Made by a program: the position numbers and the translations under genes. Below, piece by piece: positions 32,687 through 40,965 of a stretch of DNA of 53,466 bases. Numbering within the stretch: position 1 is the first letter of the stretch; every line of letters begins with the position of its first letter. Under the pieces are notes generated by a model. The model had not been told where the DNA came from. It saw nothing but the letters and a program-made list of their open reading frames with translations, and searched no databases. The stretch is from Lentisphaeria bacterium (GTDB lineage Bacteria; Verrucomicrobiota; Lentisphaeria; Victivallales; JAADHT01): assembly GCA_015486135.1 (NCBI GenBank), contig WFSE01000009.1:1-53466 (forward strand), written 5' to 3'.

Positions 32687-33427
32687 GTGTCGTTCCTCAA
32701 AAACATGAAAGTGCGGATCCTGTTGTTGCTGGCCGCGCTTTTCGCGGTGGCGGTCTATCGAAATTCCGGAGAGGCTGGCGTTTATCTCTCTCAATGCGTT
32801 TTTGGCGTGTTGACCGCGATTTTCGCGCAATGCGCGTTTTTTGGGAACGCTAGTAAGACATCTCTCCAGAGCGCTGCGATAACCGGCATGATAGTTGCGA
32901 TGTTGTTGGCGCCAGGCATAGACGGGAGGATTCTCTGGGTCGCCGTGGCCGCTGCGATAGCGTCAAAATCACTGGCCAGGTTTCCCTCCGGGCCGCATAT
33001 GTTCAACCCGGCGGCGTTGGGGCTGGTGCTGGCGACGTGCCTCTTCGGCAACAAGATAAACTGGTGGGGTTTGTCCAATCCGTATATCGCTATTGTTGTC
33101 GGGGGATTCATTCTATACAGGTTGAGGAGATTGTCCCTTGTCTTTTCGTATATACTTTTCCGGATGGTTGGCGCGTGGATTCTGAACGCCGGCTCGTTAT
33201 CGATCGACACGCTGGCGTTGCATAATCTTTTCTTCGCGTTCATAATGGTAGTGGAACCGAAAACAACCCCCTCCGACAGATGGAGCCAGTGGCGATTCGG
33301 GGGTGGTGTTGGTTTGTTGTCGGCGTTGTCGGCAACCCTTATTTCTGGGTTCGACGGCGACCTTTTGGCCCTTCTGGCGATGAATCTTGTCCGCCCGCTC
33401 CTGCGAAGGCAATCGACGTGCCGATAG
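32687..33427 (+). CDS. RnfD/NqrB-like membrane protein
   Basis: 246 aa from the GTG at 32687, with GAGG 5 nt upstream; an ATG at 32705 is the alternative. About eight transmembrane helices. PSGPHMFNPAALGLVLATCLFG matches the FNPAxxG motif of RnfD, and MVVEPKTTPSDRWSQWRFGG matches the DPxTTPxxR..G segment. The SGAT-type FMN-attachment motif of RnfD is not seen. Rnf/Nqr subunits move electrons across the membrane; this one stands alone beside the CuA protein, so it may pass electrons to or from that centre (inference). It is translationally close to the cupredoxin gene and is followed by a KilA-N gene on the other strand. Confidence 0.75.
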   Translation: MSFLKNMKVRILLLLAALFAVAVYRNSGEAGVYLSQCVFGVLTAIFAQCAFFGNASKTSLQSAAITGMIVAMLLAPGIDGRILWVAVAAAIASKSLARFPSGPHMFNPAALGLVLATCLFGNKINWWGLSNPYIAIVVGGFILYRLRRLSLVFSYILFRMVGAWILNAGSLSIDTLALHNLFFAFIMVVEPKTTPSDRWSQWRFGGGVGLLSALSATLISGFDGDLLALLAMNLVRPLLRRQSTCR

Positions 33428-33502
33428 ATTTTTGAATCCACGAAAAACACGAAAGGCGATTCGGAATCCCAAAGCGTTGGTATTCACCTGTGATTCCATA
33501 GA

Positions 33503-34333
33503 TCACGCACTATTCGTTTCTGCTTCCTTTAGCTTCTTGATTCGGTTGTCATTAGTCAACAGACGCATCTGTTGGATTGCAGTGTTGTTCAGGAGTTTCA
33601 ATCTTTCGGGTTGAGGCATGTTCTGTTGGACAAAATGAGCGTTCAGAGTCTCAAGGTTGGCAAGACAAACTAGCTGTGAGACATTAGCGTAGTCGCGAAT
33701 ATTCCCTTGTTTATCAGGATGTTCATCCCGCCACTGTTGCGCTGTTTTTCCGAACAGCGCCATATTGAGCAAATCAGCTTCCGAAGCGTAAATGGCGCTT
33801 ATTTGCCGCTGAGTCAGTTCCGGTGGTATCAGATTTTCTTTTACAGCGTTGGTGTGAATACGATAGTTGATTTTAGTTAGTTGACGTTTGACATCCCATC
33901 CGAGCTGTTTCTGCTCTTCTTTCTTGAGTCGTTGAAATTCTTTAACCAGATAAATTTTGAATTCGGCACTTATCCACATGCCAAACTCAAATGCGATATC
34001 CGGATGGGCATAGGTGCCGCCATAGCGACCCGCTTTTGCCTGCAAGCCAATGGCATTGGTTTTAGCAACCCATTCTTTCACACTGATTTTGTAGCTATTG
34101 AGACCTGCTTGACTTTTAATTATGGCGAATTCGCCATAATTAAAATCGGGGTTGTGTACCCGTTCCCATATGCCAAGATATTCAACGGTATTCCGATTTC
34201 TAAGCCAGTCTGTGATAAAAAAATTACCATCCTTTGATCGCAACATATCCGTCAAGGATATATAATCCTCTTTTGTAACACGAATCTCCTCGTTTAACAC
34301 AGTGATGGTTTTAGTTTTTTTTGACATGCCCAT
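33503..34333 (-). CDS. KilA-N domain DNA-binding protein, probably horizontally acquired
   Basis: 276 aa from the ATG at 34333; an ATG at 34327 is an equal alternative. A KilA-N domain fills residues about 15-125: YISLTDMLRSKDGNFFITDW, NTVEYLGIWERVHNPDFNYG, EFAIIKSQAGLNSY, and AHPDIAFEFGMWISAEFKIY. A helical C-terminal part follows (KINYRIHTNAVKENL.. and DLLNMALFGKTAQQWRDEHP). KilA-N proteins come from phages and mobile elements and bind DNA; many bacterial copies sit in defence or accessory islands. The gene is visibly AT-richer than its neighbours and is bounded upstream by repeats A8 and B1, which supports recent gain. A partner gene is not seen. Confidence 0.88.
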   Translation of the reverse strand: MGMSKKTKTITVLNEEIRVTKEDYISLTDMLRSKDGNFFITDWLRNRNTVEYLGIWERVHNPDFNYGEFAIIKSQAGLNSYKISVKEWVAKTNAIGLQAKAGRYGGTYAHPDIAFEFGMWISAEFKIYLVKEFQRLKKEEQKQLGWDVKRQLTKINYRIHTNAVKENLIPPELTQRQISAIYASEADLLNMALFGKTAQQWRDEHPDKQGNIRDYANVSQLVCLANLETLNAHFVQQNMPQPERLKLLNNTAIQQMRLLTNDNRIKKLKEAETNSA

Positions 34334-34393
34334 CTCTCGATCTCTGTGGCAATCGTATCTATATCCGCATGTGGTGCGGAAAAAATCCACCCT

Positions 34394-34600
34394 AAATGTA
34401 GGGCTCACTGAATAATTGGCAAGCGCTTAATTTTCACTGGGTTAAGCCTTTTTTCAATGGTGTCATCTCCAAGCACACGTTCGTGTGTTTTGAATGCGCC
34501 CCTCGCTCCGCTTGGGCGCCACGAGAGCGATCCTCTCAAACCCCTTGGAGCCGAGTAGCATTTTGAGGCACTTGCCAATTCCGCGAAAGCCGGGAACGGG
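34394..34600 (-). repeat. Repeat A, copy A8 (inverted, with internal expansion)
   Basis: Complete copy on the minus strand. The end GGGCTCACTGAATAATTGGC and the end CACTTGCCAATTCCGCGAAA (34570-34589) are both present. Between them lie TGTCATCTCCAAG and CCCCTTGGAGCC, with an extra stretch of about 65 bp (CACACGTTCGTGTGTTTTGA then ATGCGCCCC..) in the middle not found in A1 or A7. It lies upstream of the KilA-N gene. Confidence 0.8.
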
Positions 34601-34726
34601 CCATTGGCGGCGTTAATTTCGCCTAGGAGTGCGAAGCATCCTTCCGTTCGCTCCGCGAACCCTGTCGGGCTTTGCGGAAGGACTCATTGCCTAGCCACTA
34701 ACCCGTTCTCGACTTTTTTAGCAAGC
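34600..34726. other. Non-coding spacer with hairpin
   Basis: No gene is seen. CCTTCCG and CGGAAGG (about 34640 and 34674) can pair. GGGCTTTGCGGAAGGAC recurs almost unchanged at 48878-48894, so this stretch contains a third small repeated word. Nothing else is recognised. Confidence 0.4.
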
Positions 34727-34854
34727 CCTAATGTAGGGGACGGTTGAGTAATTGCCAAGCGATCTACGGCGATTGAATTGAAAAGATGTAGGGGGCCTGA
34801 GTGTTCGCCCTAATTAGTGTTGATTAGTGTCCATTCGTGGTTCGAAAATCTTCG
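34727..34854 (+). repeat. Dispersed repeat B, copy B1
   Basis: Shares with B2 (42549-42762) the left end AATGTAGGGG-CGTTGAG-AATTG-CAA, the middle GTAGGGG..GTGTTCGCCC, and the right end ATTAGTGTTGATTAGTGTCC then ATTCGTGGTTCGAAAATCTT. B1 lacks about 85 bp that B2 has in its centre. It lies right after the cusA stop, where it could act on the transcript's 3' end. The left end is similar to the end of repeat A. Confidence 0.75.
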
Positions 34855-34862
34855 GGGCGATT

Positions 34863-37800
34863 TTATTTCCGTTTGCGGCGGAGTTCGAATTCCTTGATGG
34901 CGCAATAGAGGACGGGGACGATAAGCATTGTCATAACCTCGATTAGCATGCCGCCGAAGGATGGTATGGCCATCGGGATCATGATGTCCGAGCCGCGTCC
35001 GGTGGAAGTGAGGACCGGCAGGAGCGCCAGGATGGTCGTGGCGGTGGTTATCAAGGCCGGGCGAATGCGGTGTTTTCCCGCTTCCAGGACGGCGTCCCTG
35101 ATCTCCGCGACACTTTCGCGTTTTTTGCTACGGAATATGTCGGAGAGATAGGTGCCGATAACCACGCCGTCGTCGGTGGCGATACCGAACAGGGCGAGGA
35201 AGCCCACCCATACAGCCACGCTGAGGTTGACCGTGTGTATTTGGAAGAGATCTCTCAAATCGACACCGGCGATTGAGAAGTTCATGAACCAATCCTGTCC
35301 GTAGAGCCATATCAGGATAAAGCCCCCCGACCACGCCACGGCGATTCCGGAGAAGACCAGAGTCGTGGTGGGGAATGATTTGAATTGGAAGTAGAGAATC
35401 ATAAAGATGATGAAGAGCGCTATCGGAAGTACCACGACCAAAGTTTTCCTAGCTCGGATCTGGTTTTTGTAGTTTCCGGCGAAGGTGTAGCTGACTCCGG
35501 CGGGGATGACCAGTTCCCCCGATTTTATCTTGCTCTCGAGGAATTGCCGCGCGTTTTCCACCACGTCGGTTTCGGCGATTCCCTTCTTTTTGTCGAAGAG
35601 AAGATAGCCGGTGAGGAAGGTGTCCTCGCTTTTGATGACCTGCGGTCCTGGCGTGTATCTGATGGTGGCGAGTTCCCGGAGGGGAATCTGCTGTCCCGAC
35701 GGGGTGGGGATTATGATGTCGCCGAGCGATTCTATATTGTCGCGTAATTCGCGGAAATAACGCACCCTCACGGGGTAGCGTTCGCGGCCTTCGACTGTTC
35801 TTGTGATTGTCTTTCCGCCCACGGCGACCTCTATGACATCCTGCACATCTTGGATGAGGAGCCCGTATCTGGCTATTTTCTCCCGGTTTATCTCGATTTC
35901 GAGGTAGGGCTTGCCGATTATCCTGTCTGCGAAGACGGAGTTGGGTTCGACTCCTGGGACTTCCTTGAGGAGTTTCTCCATCGCCAGTCCGGTTTTTTCT
36001 ATCGTTTCCAGGTCCGGGCCTTTGATCTTGATTCCCATCGGCGCCCGCATGCCGCTTTGGAGCATGACGATTCTGGCGGCTATGGGCTGGAGCTTGGGTG
36101 CGGAAGTCGCGCCGGGGATGTTGCCGGCTTTAACTATTTCATCCCATATGTCCTGAGGACTGCGAATGCCTTGCCAAGGGGCTCTGCCTGGATTTAGTTC
36201 GGGGTCTAGCGGGGGCCTCCATAGCCGGAAGGGAGCGCCGTCGGGATCCGGGATGAGCGCGCCGTCGGCGGTTCTAGCGAACTTGCCTTTCACGAAATAC
36301 GGTTCGCCGTCGAGAGCGTTCACCGGGTTACCGACTTCGTCGCGGAAATAGTCTTTCGCTTCCGTGTTGCACTTGAAGAGGAGATAGCGGCCCTTTTTAT
36401 CCGATATGAATTCGGGTTTGTAGTTTATCACTGTTTCGACCATGGATATCGGCGCGGGGTCGAGCGCGGTTTCCGCGCGGCCGAGTTTTCCCACCGCCGA
36501 TTTGATCTCGGGGATTCGCTCGAACGCCATGTCCTGTTTGCGCATTATGTCCATGGCCTCGCCTATGGACGCGTGCGGCATCGTTGTCGGCATATAGAGG
36601 AAGGAGCCTTCGTCGAGGCTGGGCATGAACTCGTTGCCCAGTCCGGGGAAGACGCTAGCGGCGTAGGTGTAAACGGGGGTTTTCTTGACGAACCCGGGGA
36701 GCCAGCCAAAGACCTTGCCGAATCCCAGCCACGCCACGGGGCCTAGGATTACCACCGCCAAGGGGATTGTTAGAAAGAGCGCTTTGTGTTTAAGGCAGAA
36801 GGCTAGAAGAGTCGGGTAAACCTTTTGGAAGAGGAGAAATCCTCCGAGGAGCGCGCCTATTGGCAATGTCACCGCCATGAGATTCTTGAAGAAGCCCGCC
36901 GAGGGGCCCAAGGGAAGCCAATGGTCGGTTAGATACACGGCGACTACGGCTACCGCTAGAATGTTGGCGACGATGAAAACGATTCTGCCCGCTCGTCCGG
37001 TCGTCCATTGCGAAATGCGCAGGGCCCGCGCCAAGCGTCCCGCCTTTTTGAAGGGGGTCCAAGTGAAAAGGACATGGGCAAAGGCGGGAAGGATGAAGAG
37101 GGCGACGAGCACAGACGCCATCAAGGTGAAGGTTTTGGTGAACGCCAACGGCTTGAAAAGTTTGCCTTCGGGACCGACCATGGTGAAGACGGGGAGGAAG
37201 CTAACCACCGTGGTTAGGATGGCGGTTAAGACGGCCCCGCCGACCTCGCTGACCGCTTTGTAAACGGTGTCGAGCGTATTGGCGCCTTTCGGCGCCCGCC
37301 CCAAGTGTGTGATTATGTTCTCGCATATCACGGTTCCCATGTCCACTATGGTTCCGATGGCGATGGCGATACCCGAGAGCGCCACGATGTTGGCGTCCAC
37401 GCGGAACAACCTCATGGCGATGAAGCACACCAGCACGGTGAGCGGTAAAGTGGCGGATATTATCATGGAGCTGCGCAGATGCATGAGCATGACGATGATG
37501 ACGATGATCGTGACCAGAATCTCCTCGACAAGCGCGGTGTTAAGCGTATCCAACGTTTCGTTTATGAGGGATGTCCGGTCGTAGAACGGAACTATCGTCA
37601 CCTTGCTCGTTGTGATCCACTTCGGCCATTCGGCCCGGGGCGTTTTGTTCAAGAACTTCATCCAGGCCGCATTGTCTAATGTCATCCCGTTTGCGGCATA
37701 CGCGTTGAACCCGTGTTTTTTCGCGAACGCCGCGACATCGTCCGCTGAGGTCCGCGCGTAGTCGACAACGGGCTTCAGCGGGAGTCCCGGCGATATTTCC

Positions 37801-38801
37801 TTGATTTTCGCTTTCAGGTTTTTTATGGCGGCCAATGGATTTTCGCCGTATCGGACAATGGCCACGCCTCCGACGGCCTCCGCCCCGCCCTTGTCCAAGG
37901 CTCCGCGGCGCAAGGCCGGCCCCAAGGATACCGCGCCGATATTTTTTACATATATCGGGACATTGTCCTTCATCTTGACGACGATCTCTTCTACGTCTTT
38001 CACCGAATGGATAAAGCCGAGTCCCCGTATGACGTATTCGACCTTGTTGACCTCTATTGTTCTAGCGCCGACATCGACGTTGCTTCTTCTGACGGCGTTG
38101 AAGATATTTCTGAGGGATACCCCGTACATCCTCATGGCATCGGGGTCGACATCGATTTGGTATTCCTTGACGAATCCGCCGACCGACGCGACCTCGCTTA
38201 TGCCGTCGGCGGAGAGAAGGCCGTACCGCGCATACCAGTCTTGGATTGAGCGTAATTCGTCCAAATCCCATCCGCCGGCCGGCTTGCCGTCGGGGTCGCG
38301 TCCTTCCAGCGTGTACCAGTATATTTGGCCAAGCCCTGTGGCGTCCGGGCCGAGAGCGGGTTTGACACCCGGCGGGAGAGTTCCCGCGGGGAGGCTGTTC
38401 AATTTCTCCAGCACCCTGCTTCGGGACCAATAGAAATCGACATTTTCCTTGAAGATCACGCTTATGCTCGAAAATCCGAACATGGATGAGCTACGGACGG
38501 TTTTGACTCCGGGGAGACCGAGCATCGACACCGTCAGCGGATAGGTAATTTGGTCCTCTATGTCTTGCGGGGAGCGCCCAGGCCAGGCGGTGAAGACTAT
38601 CTGCTGGTTTTCGCCTATATCCGGGATGGCGTCCACCGGCACTGGCGAGCGTGGCATCCAGTCGATGTTCCAGTCGAATGGCGCCACTGCGATTCCCCAA
38701 AACACGCACGCGGCGGTGGCGAGTAGGACGACCAGTTTGTTTTTCAGGCAAAACAGTATCGCGGAATCGAGGAGTGATTTTTTCTCGTTCGAAGGTTCCA
38801 T
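34863..38801 (-). CDS. cusA: Copper/silver (heavy-metal) RND efflux pump, inner-membrane transporter
   Basis: 1312 aa CusA/CzcA-type RND permease, about 260 residues longer than E. coli CusA. Seen: the N-terminal DAIPDIGENQQIVFTAWPGR (58-77), PDATGLGQIYWYTLEG (152-167), and the TM4 region GTIVDMGTVICENI (483-496), which carries the proton-relay acidic residue. The C-terminal half repeats the fold (FGIATDDGVVIGTYLSDIF, HRIRPALITTATTILALLPV). Extra length lies near 345-400, in additional hydrophobic segments around 600-690, and at about 770-840. It exports metal ions from periplasm or cytoplasm through a tripartite pump. cusB lies 58 bp upstream; no outer-membrane channel gene is present. Confidence 0.95.
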   Translation of the reverse strand: MEPSNEKKSLLDSAILFCLKNKLVVLLATAACVFWGIAVAPFDWNIDWMPRSPVPVDAIPDIGENQQIVFTAWPGRSPQDIEDQITYPLTVSMLGLPGVKTVRSSSMFGFSSISVIFKENVDFYWSRSRVLEKLNSLPAGTLPPGVKPALGPDATGLGQIYWYTLEGRDPDGKPAGGWDLDELRSIQDWYARYGLLSADGISEVASVGGFVKEYQIDVDPDAMRMYGVSLRNIFNAVRRSNVDVGARTIEVNKVEYVIRGLGFIHSVKDVEEIVVKMKDNVPIYVKNIGAVSLGPALRRGALDKGGAEAVGGVAIVRYGENPLAAIKNLKAKIKEISPGLPLKPVVDYARTSADDVAAFAKKHGFNAYAANGMTLDNAAWMKFLNKTPRAEWPKWITTSKVTIVPFYDRTSLINETLDTLNTALVEEILVTIIVIIVMLMHLRSSMIISATLPLTVLVCFIAMRLFRVDANIVALSGIAIAIGTIVDMGTVICENIITHLGRAPKGANTLDTVYKAVSEVGGAVLTAILTTVVSFLPVFTMVGPEGKLFKPLAFTKTFTLMASVLVALFILPAFAHVLFTWTPFKKAGRLARALRISQWTTGRAGRIVFIVANILAVAVVAVYLTDHWLPLGPSAGFFKNLMAVTLPIGALLGGFLLFQKVYPTLLAFCLKHKALFLTIPLAVVILGPVAWLGFGKVFGWLPGFVKKTPVYTYAASVFPGLGNEFMPSLDEGSFLYMPTTMPHASIGEAMDIMRKQDMAFERIPEIKSAVGKLGRAETALDPAPISMVETVINYKPEFISDKKGRYLLFKCNTEAKDYFRDEVGNPVNALDGEPYFVKGKFARTADGALIPDPDGAPFRLWRPPLDPELNPGRAPWQGIRSPQDIWDEIVKAGNIPGATSAPKLQPIAARIVMLQSGMRAPMGIKIKGPDLETIEKTGLAMEKLLKEVPGVEPNSVFADRIIGKPYLEIEINREKIARYGLLIQDVQDVIEVAVGGKTITRTVEGRERYPVRVRYFRELRDNIESLGDIIIPTPSGQQIPLRELATIRYTPGPQVIKSEDTFLTGYLLFDKKKGIAETDVVENARQFLESKIKSGELVIPAGVSYTFAGNYKNQIRARKTLVVVLPIALFIIFMILYFQFKSFPTTTLVFSGIAVAWSGGFILIWLYGQDWFMNFSIAGVDLRDLFQIHTVNLSVAVWVGFLALFGIATDDGVVIGTYLSDIFRSKKRESVAEIRDAVLEAGKHRIRPALITTATTILALLPVLTSTGRGSDIMIPMAIPSFGGMLIEVMTMLIVPVLYCAIKEFELRRKRK

Positions 38802-38859
38802 GCCGTTTCCCGTTATTTTTCCTGTTTTGGGGGATTGGTTCAGTGGCGCTGTCCCGTTC

Positions 38860-40770
38860 TCATTTCACGACCGATCCGCATGTCGGCATCGCCGCGCCGA
38901 AATACGGATTCGCCACTTTATCGCTGTCGTCCAACCAATAGGCGCCCTTGTTATTGAACGCCATTGGACAGAAGAACTTCCTGATTTTTATCCCGTCCGT
39001 TCCGAAGCGGTTCCAAAGCTTTTCCACCAGGATTGAGACTTTTTCGAAGGCGGCTCTCGCCTCTTCGATATCCTTCGCGGCGGCCGCCTTGGCGGAAGCG
39101 TTGTCCAGCGACGCTTTCAACGATTCCCATTCGTCCCGTGAGTCGTCGTCTAGCAAGCCGCCGGGAATATGCTCCAGCATTTTCCGCAGCATCTTAACGG
39201 CGCTTACGGATTTCGGGAAGTCATCTCCCGCCAATGCGTCGTGCAATTTGAAATAGTTCGAGTAAATCATCGTGAGCGCCTTCACGAATTTCTTAGGCGG
39301 TGGCGGCGGGGTTGGCTTCGAGTGCCCGCCGACTACATCGTCCGGCAGGCTCATCATGCTGGATTTCGCCGTGATCTGGAGTGCGCTGTCTATTTTGAAA
39401 TTGCCGTTGACTACTACCAACTCGCCCGCTTTCAACCCGGATTTGACGATATACTTGTCCCCGCAACGCGGACCGAGGACAATCTCCCGCCCCTCGTAAG
39501 CGCCCGGGGCGGTCTTGACATACACAACCGCTCTCGTTCCGGTTAGGAGCGGCGCTGTCGCCGGCACGACCAGGGGGGATTGCTCGTTGACCGCTTTCTG
39601 GACGTAGGGGAGAGTGCTACCCTTCACCAACGGCATTCCGCATATGTCGCAATTCCCGGGGGCATCCTTTATTATTCCGGGATGCATGGGGCATATCCAC
39701 TTTTTGAGCAGGGACGCGTCCGCTATGGGTGTTCCATTCGCGGACATCGCGGATTTCACGACGGCCCTCACGAACATACCGGGTTTGAGTTTGCCGTTGG
39801 GATTGGGAGCGTCCACCCGCACTTTTACCACCCGCGTTTTCGTGTCCATCACGGGGCTGATGAATGTTATCATTCCATGGAAAGTTTTGCCCGGCCAGGA
39901 CTCCGTGGTGAACCCGACTTTCTGCCCGTAGCGCAATTTGGCGAGCTCGGATTCGTACGCCTCGAGCATTATCCAGACGCGGGAGAGGTCGGCTATGGTG
40001 AAAAGCCTGTCGCCAGTGGCGAAATATTTCCCCTCCAAAGCGTATTTTTCAATCACTATGCCGCTTATGGGGGCGTATAGCGTGACGTGTTGCGAGACCT
40101 TTCCGGTCTTGATAATCGTGTCGATGTTTTTTCCGGTCAATCCCCAGTATTTGAGTTTGGTCCTAACCGATGTCAGGATGCTTTCCGGCGAGAGGCTGTA
40201 TTTCGTTCGCTTCACGCCACCCGCGTTGATGGCTTTCATAGCCATGAGGAGCTCGCGTTGAGCCACCAAAAGATCCGGGCTGTAGTATTCGGCCATGTGG
40301 TCGCCTTTCCTGACGGGGATTCCGGTGTAGTCGATGAACAGGCGGTCTATGCGTCCGGGCATCCTGGCGGTTATGTATTCCACCCGCCGCTCGTCCATTT
40401 CCACTTTGCCGGTCATTCTTATCGTGGCGACCACCCGTTCGCGCCTGACCGGTGCCACACGCACGTCCGCCAGTTTTTCCGCCTCGGGAGTCATTTTAAG
40501 GACTGGCGCCGCCGTAGTCGCCGCCGCCGCCCCGTCACTCTTCAAGGGGATCAGGTTCATTCCGCAGATGGGGCATTTGCCTGGCTTGTCCATCTTGATT
40601 TGCGGGTGCATGGAACATGTCCACAGCGTCTTCGGGGTTTCGGCGGACGGGGTGGATTTATCCTCGGCGGCGGCACCGGATGTTCTGCCTGTCAACAGGC
40701 CGACGGCAAAGCCCGTGGCTAGCAGTATTATGGCCGCGGCTATGATCAGCGGAAGCTTTTTCTTTTTCAC
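38860..40770 (-). CDS. cusB: RND efflux periplasmic adaptor with heavy-metal-binding domains
   Basis: 636 aa from a GTG start with AGGAG 6 nt upstream. An N-terminal helix (about 5-27) anchors or exports it. Two heavy-metal-binding domains are present: TCSMHPQIKMDKPGKCPICG near 51-70 and ICPMHPGIIKDAPGNCDICG near 360-380. Between and around them is the membrane-fusion barrel and hairpin, with GRIDRLFIDYTGIPVRKGD. The C-terminus is a DUF3347-like helical domain ending in a third Cys motif, FCPMAF..NPYFGAAMPTCG. It links CusA to an outer-membrane channel and may hand over metal. The promoter carries the operator shared with the cupredoxin operon. Confidence 0.93.
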   Translation of the reverse strand: MKKKKLPLIIAAAIILLATGFAVGLLTGRTSGAAAEDKSTPSAETPKTLWTCSMHPQIKMDKPGKCPICGMNLIPLKSDGAAAATTAAPVLKMTPEAEKLADVRVAPVRRERVVATIRMTGKVEMDERRVEYITARMPGRIDRLFIDYTGIPVRKGDHMAEYYSPDLLVAQRELLMAMKAINAGGVKRTKYSLSPESILTSVRTKLKYWGLTGKNIDTIIKTGKVSQHVTLYAPISGIVIEKYALEGKYFATGDRLFTIADLSRVWIMLEAYESELAKLRYGQKVGFTTESWPGKTFHGMITFISPVMDTKTRVVKVRVDAPNPNGKLKPGMFVRAVVKSAMSANGTPIADASLLKKWICPMHPGIIKDAPGNCDICGMPLVKGSTLPYVQKAVNEQSPLVVPATAPLLTGTRAVVYVKTAPGAYEGREIVLGPRCGDKYIVKSGLKAGELVVVNGNFKIDSALQITAKSSMMSLPDDVVGGHSKPTPPPPPKKFVKALTMIYSNYFKLHDALAGDDFPKSVSAVKMLRKMLEHIPGGLLDDDSRDEWESLKASLDNASAKAAAAKDIEEARAAFEKVSILVEKLWNRFGTDGIKIRKFFCPMAFNNKGAYWLDDSDKVANPYFGAAMPTCGSVVK

Positions 40771-40825
40771 GTTATTCTCCTGGTTCTAGCCCGGAAGCGA
40801 TTGCAGCCCCCGCCTATCCAAACTT

Positions 40826-40854
40826 ACCCTACTTCATTTGTAGGGATTGTGCAA
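40826..40854 (-). promoter_or_regulatory. Promoter and palindromic operator of cusBA
   Basis: On the minus strand TTGCAC (40854-40849) and TAGGGT (40831-40826) are 17 nt apart. CCCTAC-N7-GTAGGG (40827-40845) lies between and over the boxes. The reading AATCCCTACAAATGAAGTAG matches the site before the cupredoxin gene in 18 of 20 positions. It lies 56 nt before the cusB start. Confidence 0.6.
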
Positions 40855-40965
40855 GCTGTTTGGGGGGATTGCCCGATTTAGCAAGTTTCATGTCCACTCC
40901 GCGGAGTTTCGATTCCGGGTGCGTGTCCGTCTTCCAGCGCTCCTCCGTCTCCCTAGGCCGCCTTT

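Noticed and set aside
33482-33491. ATTCACCTGT near the KilA-N gene as another IS200 end
   Set aside because: Only ten bases match and the following CCCTA is absent; could be chance.
40896-40907. ACTCCGCGGAGT palindrome after the kinase gene as a terminator
   Set aside because: No loop and no T-run in the transcript direction.
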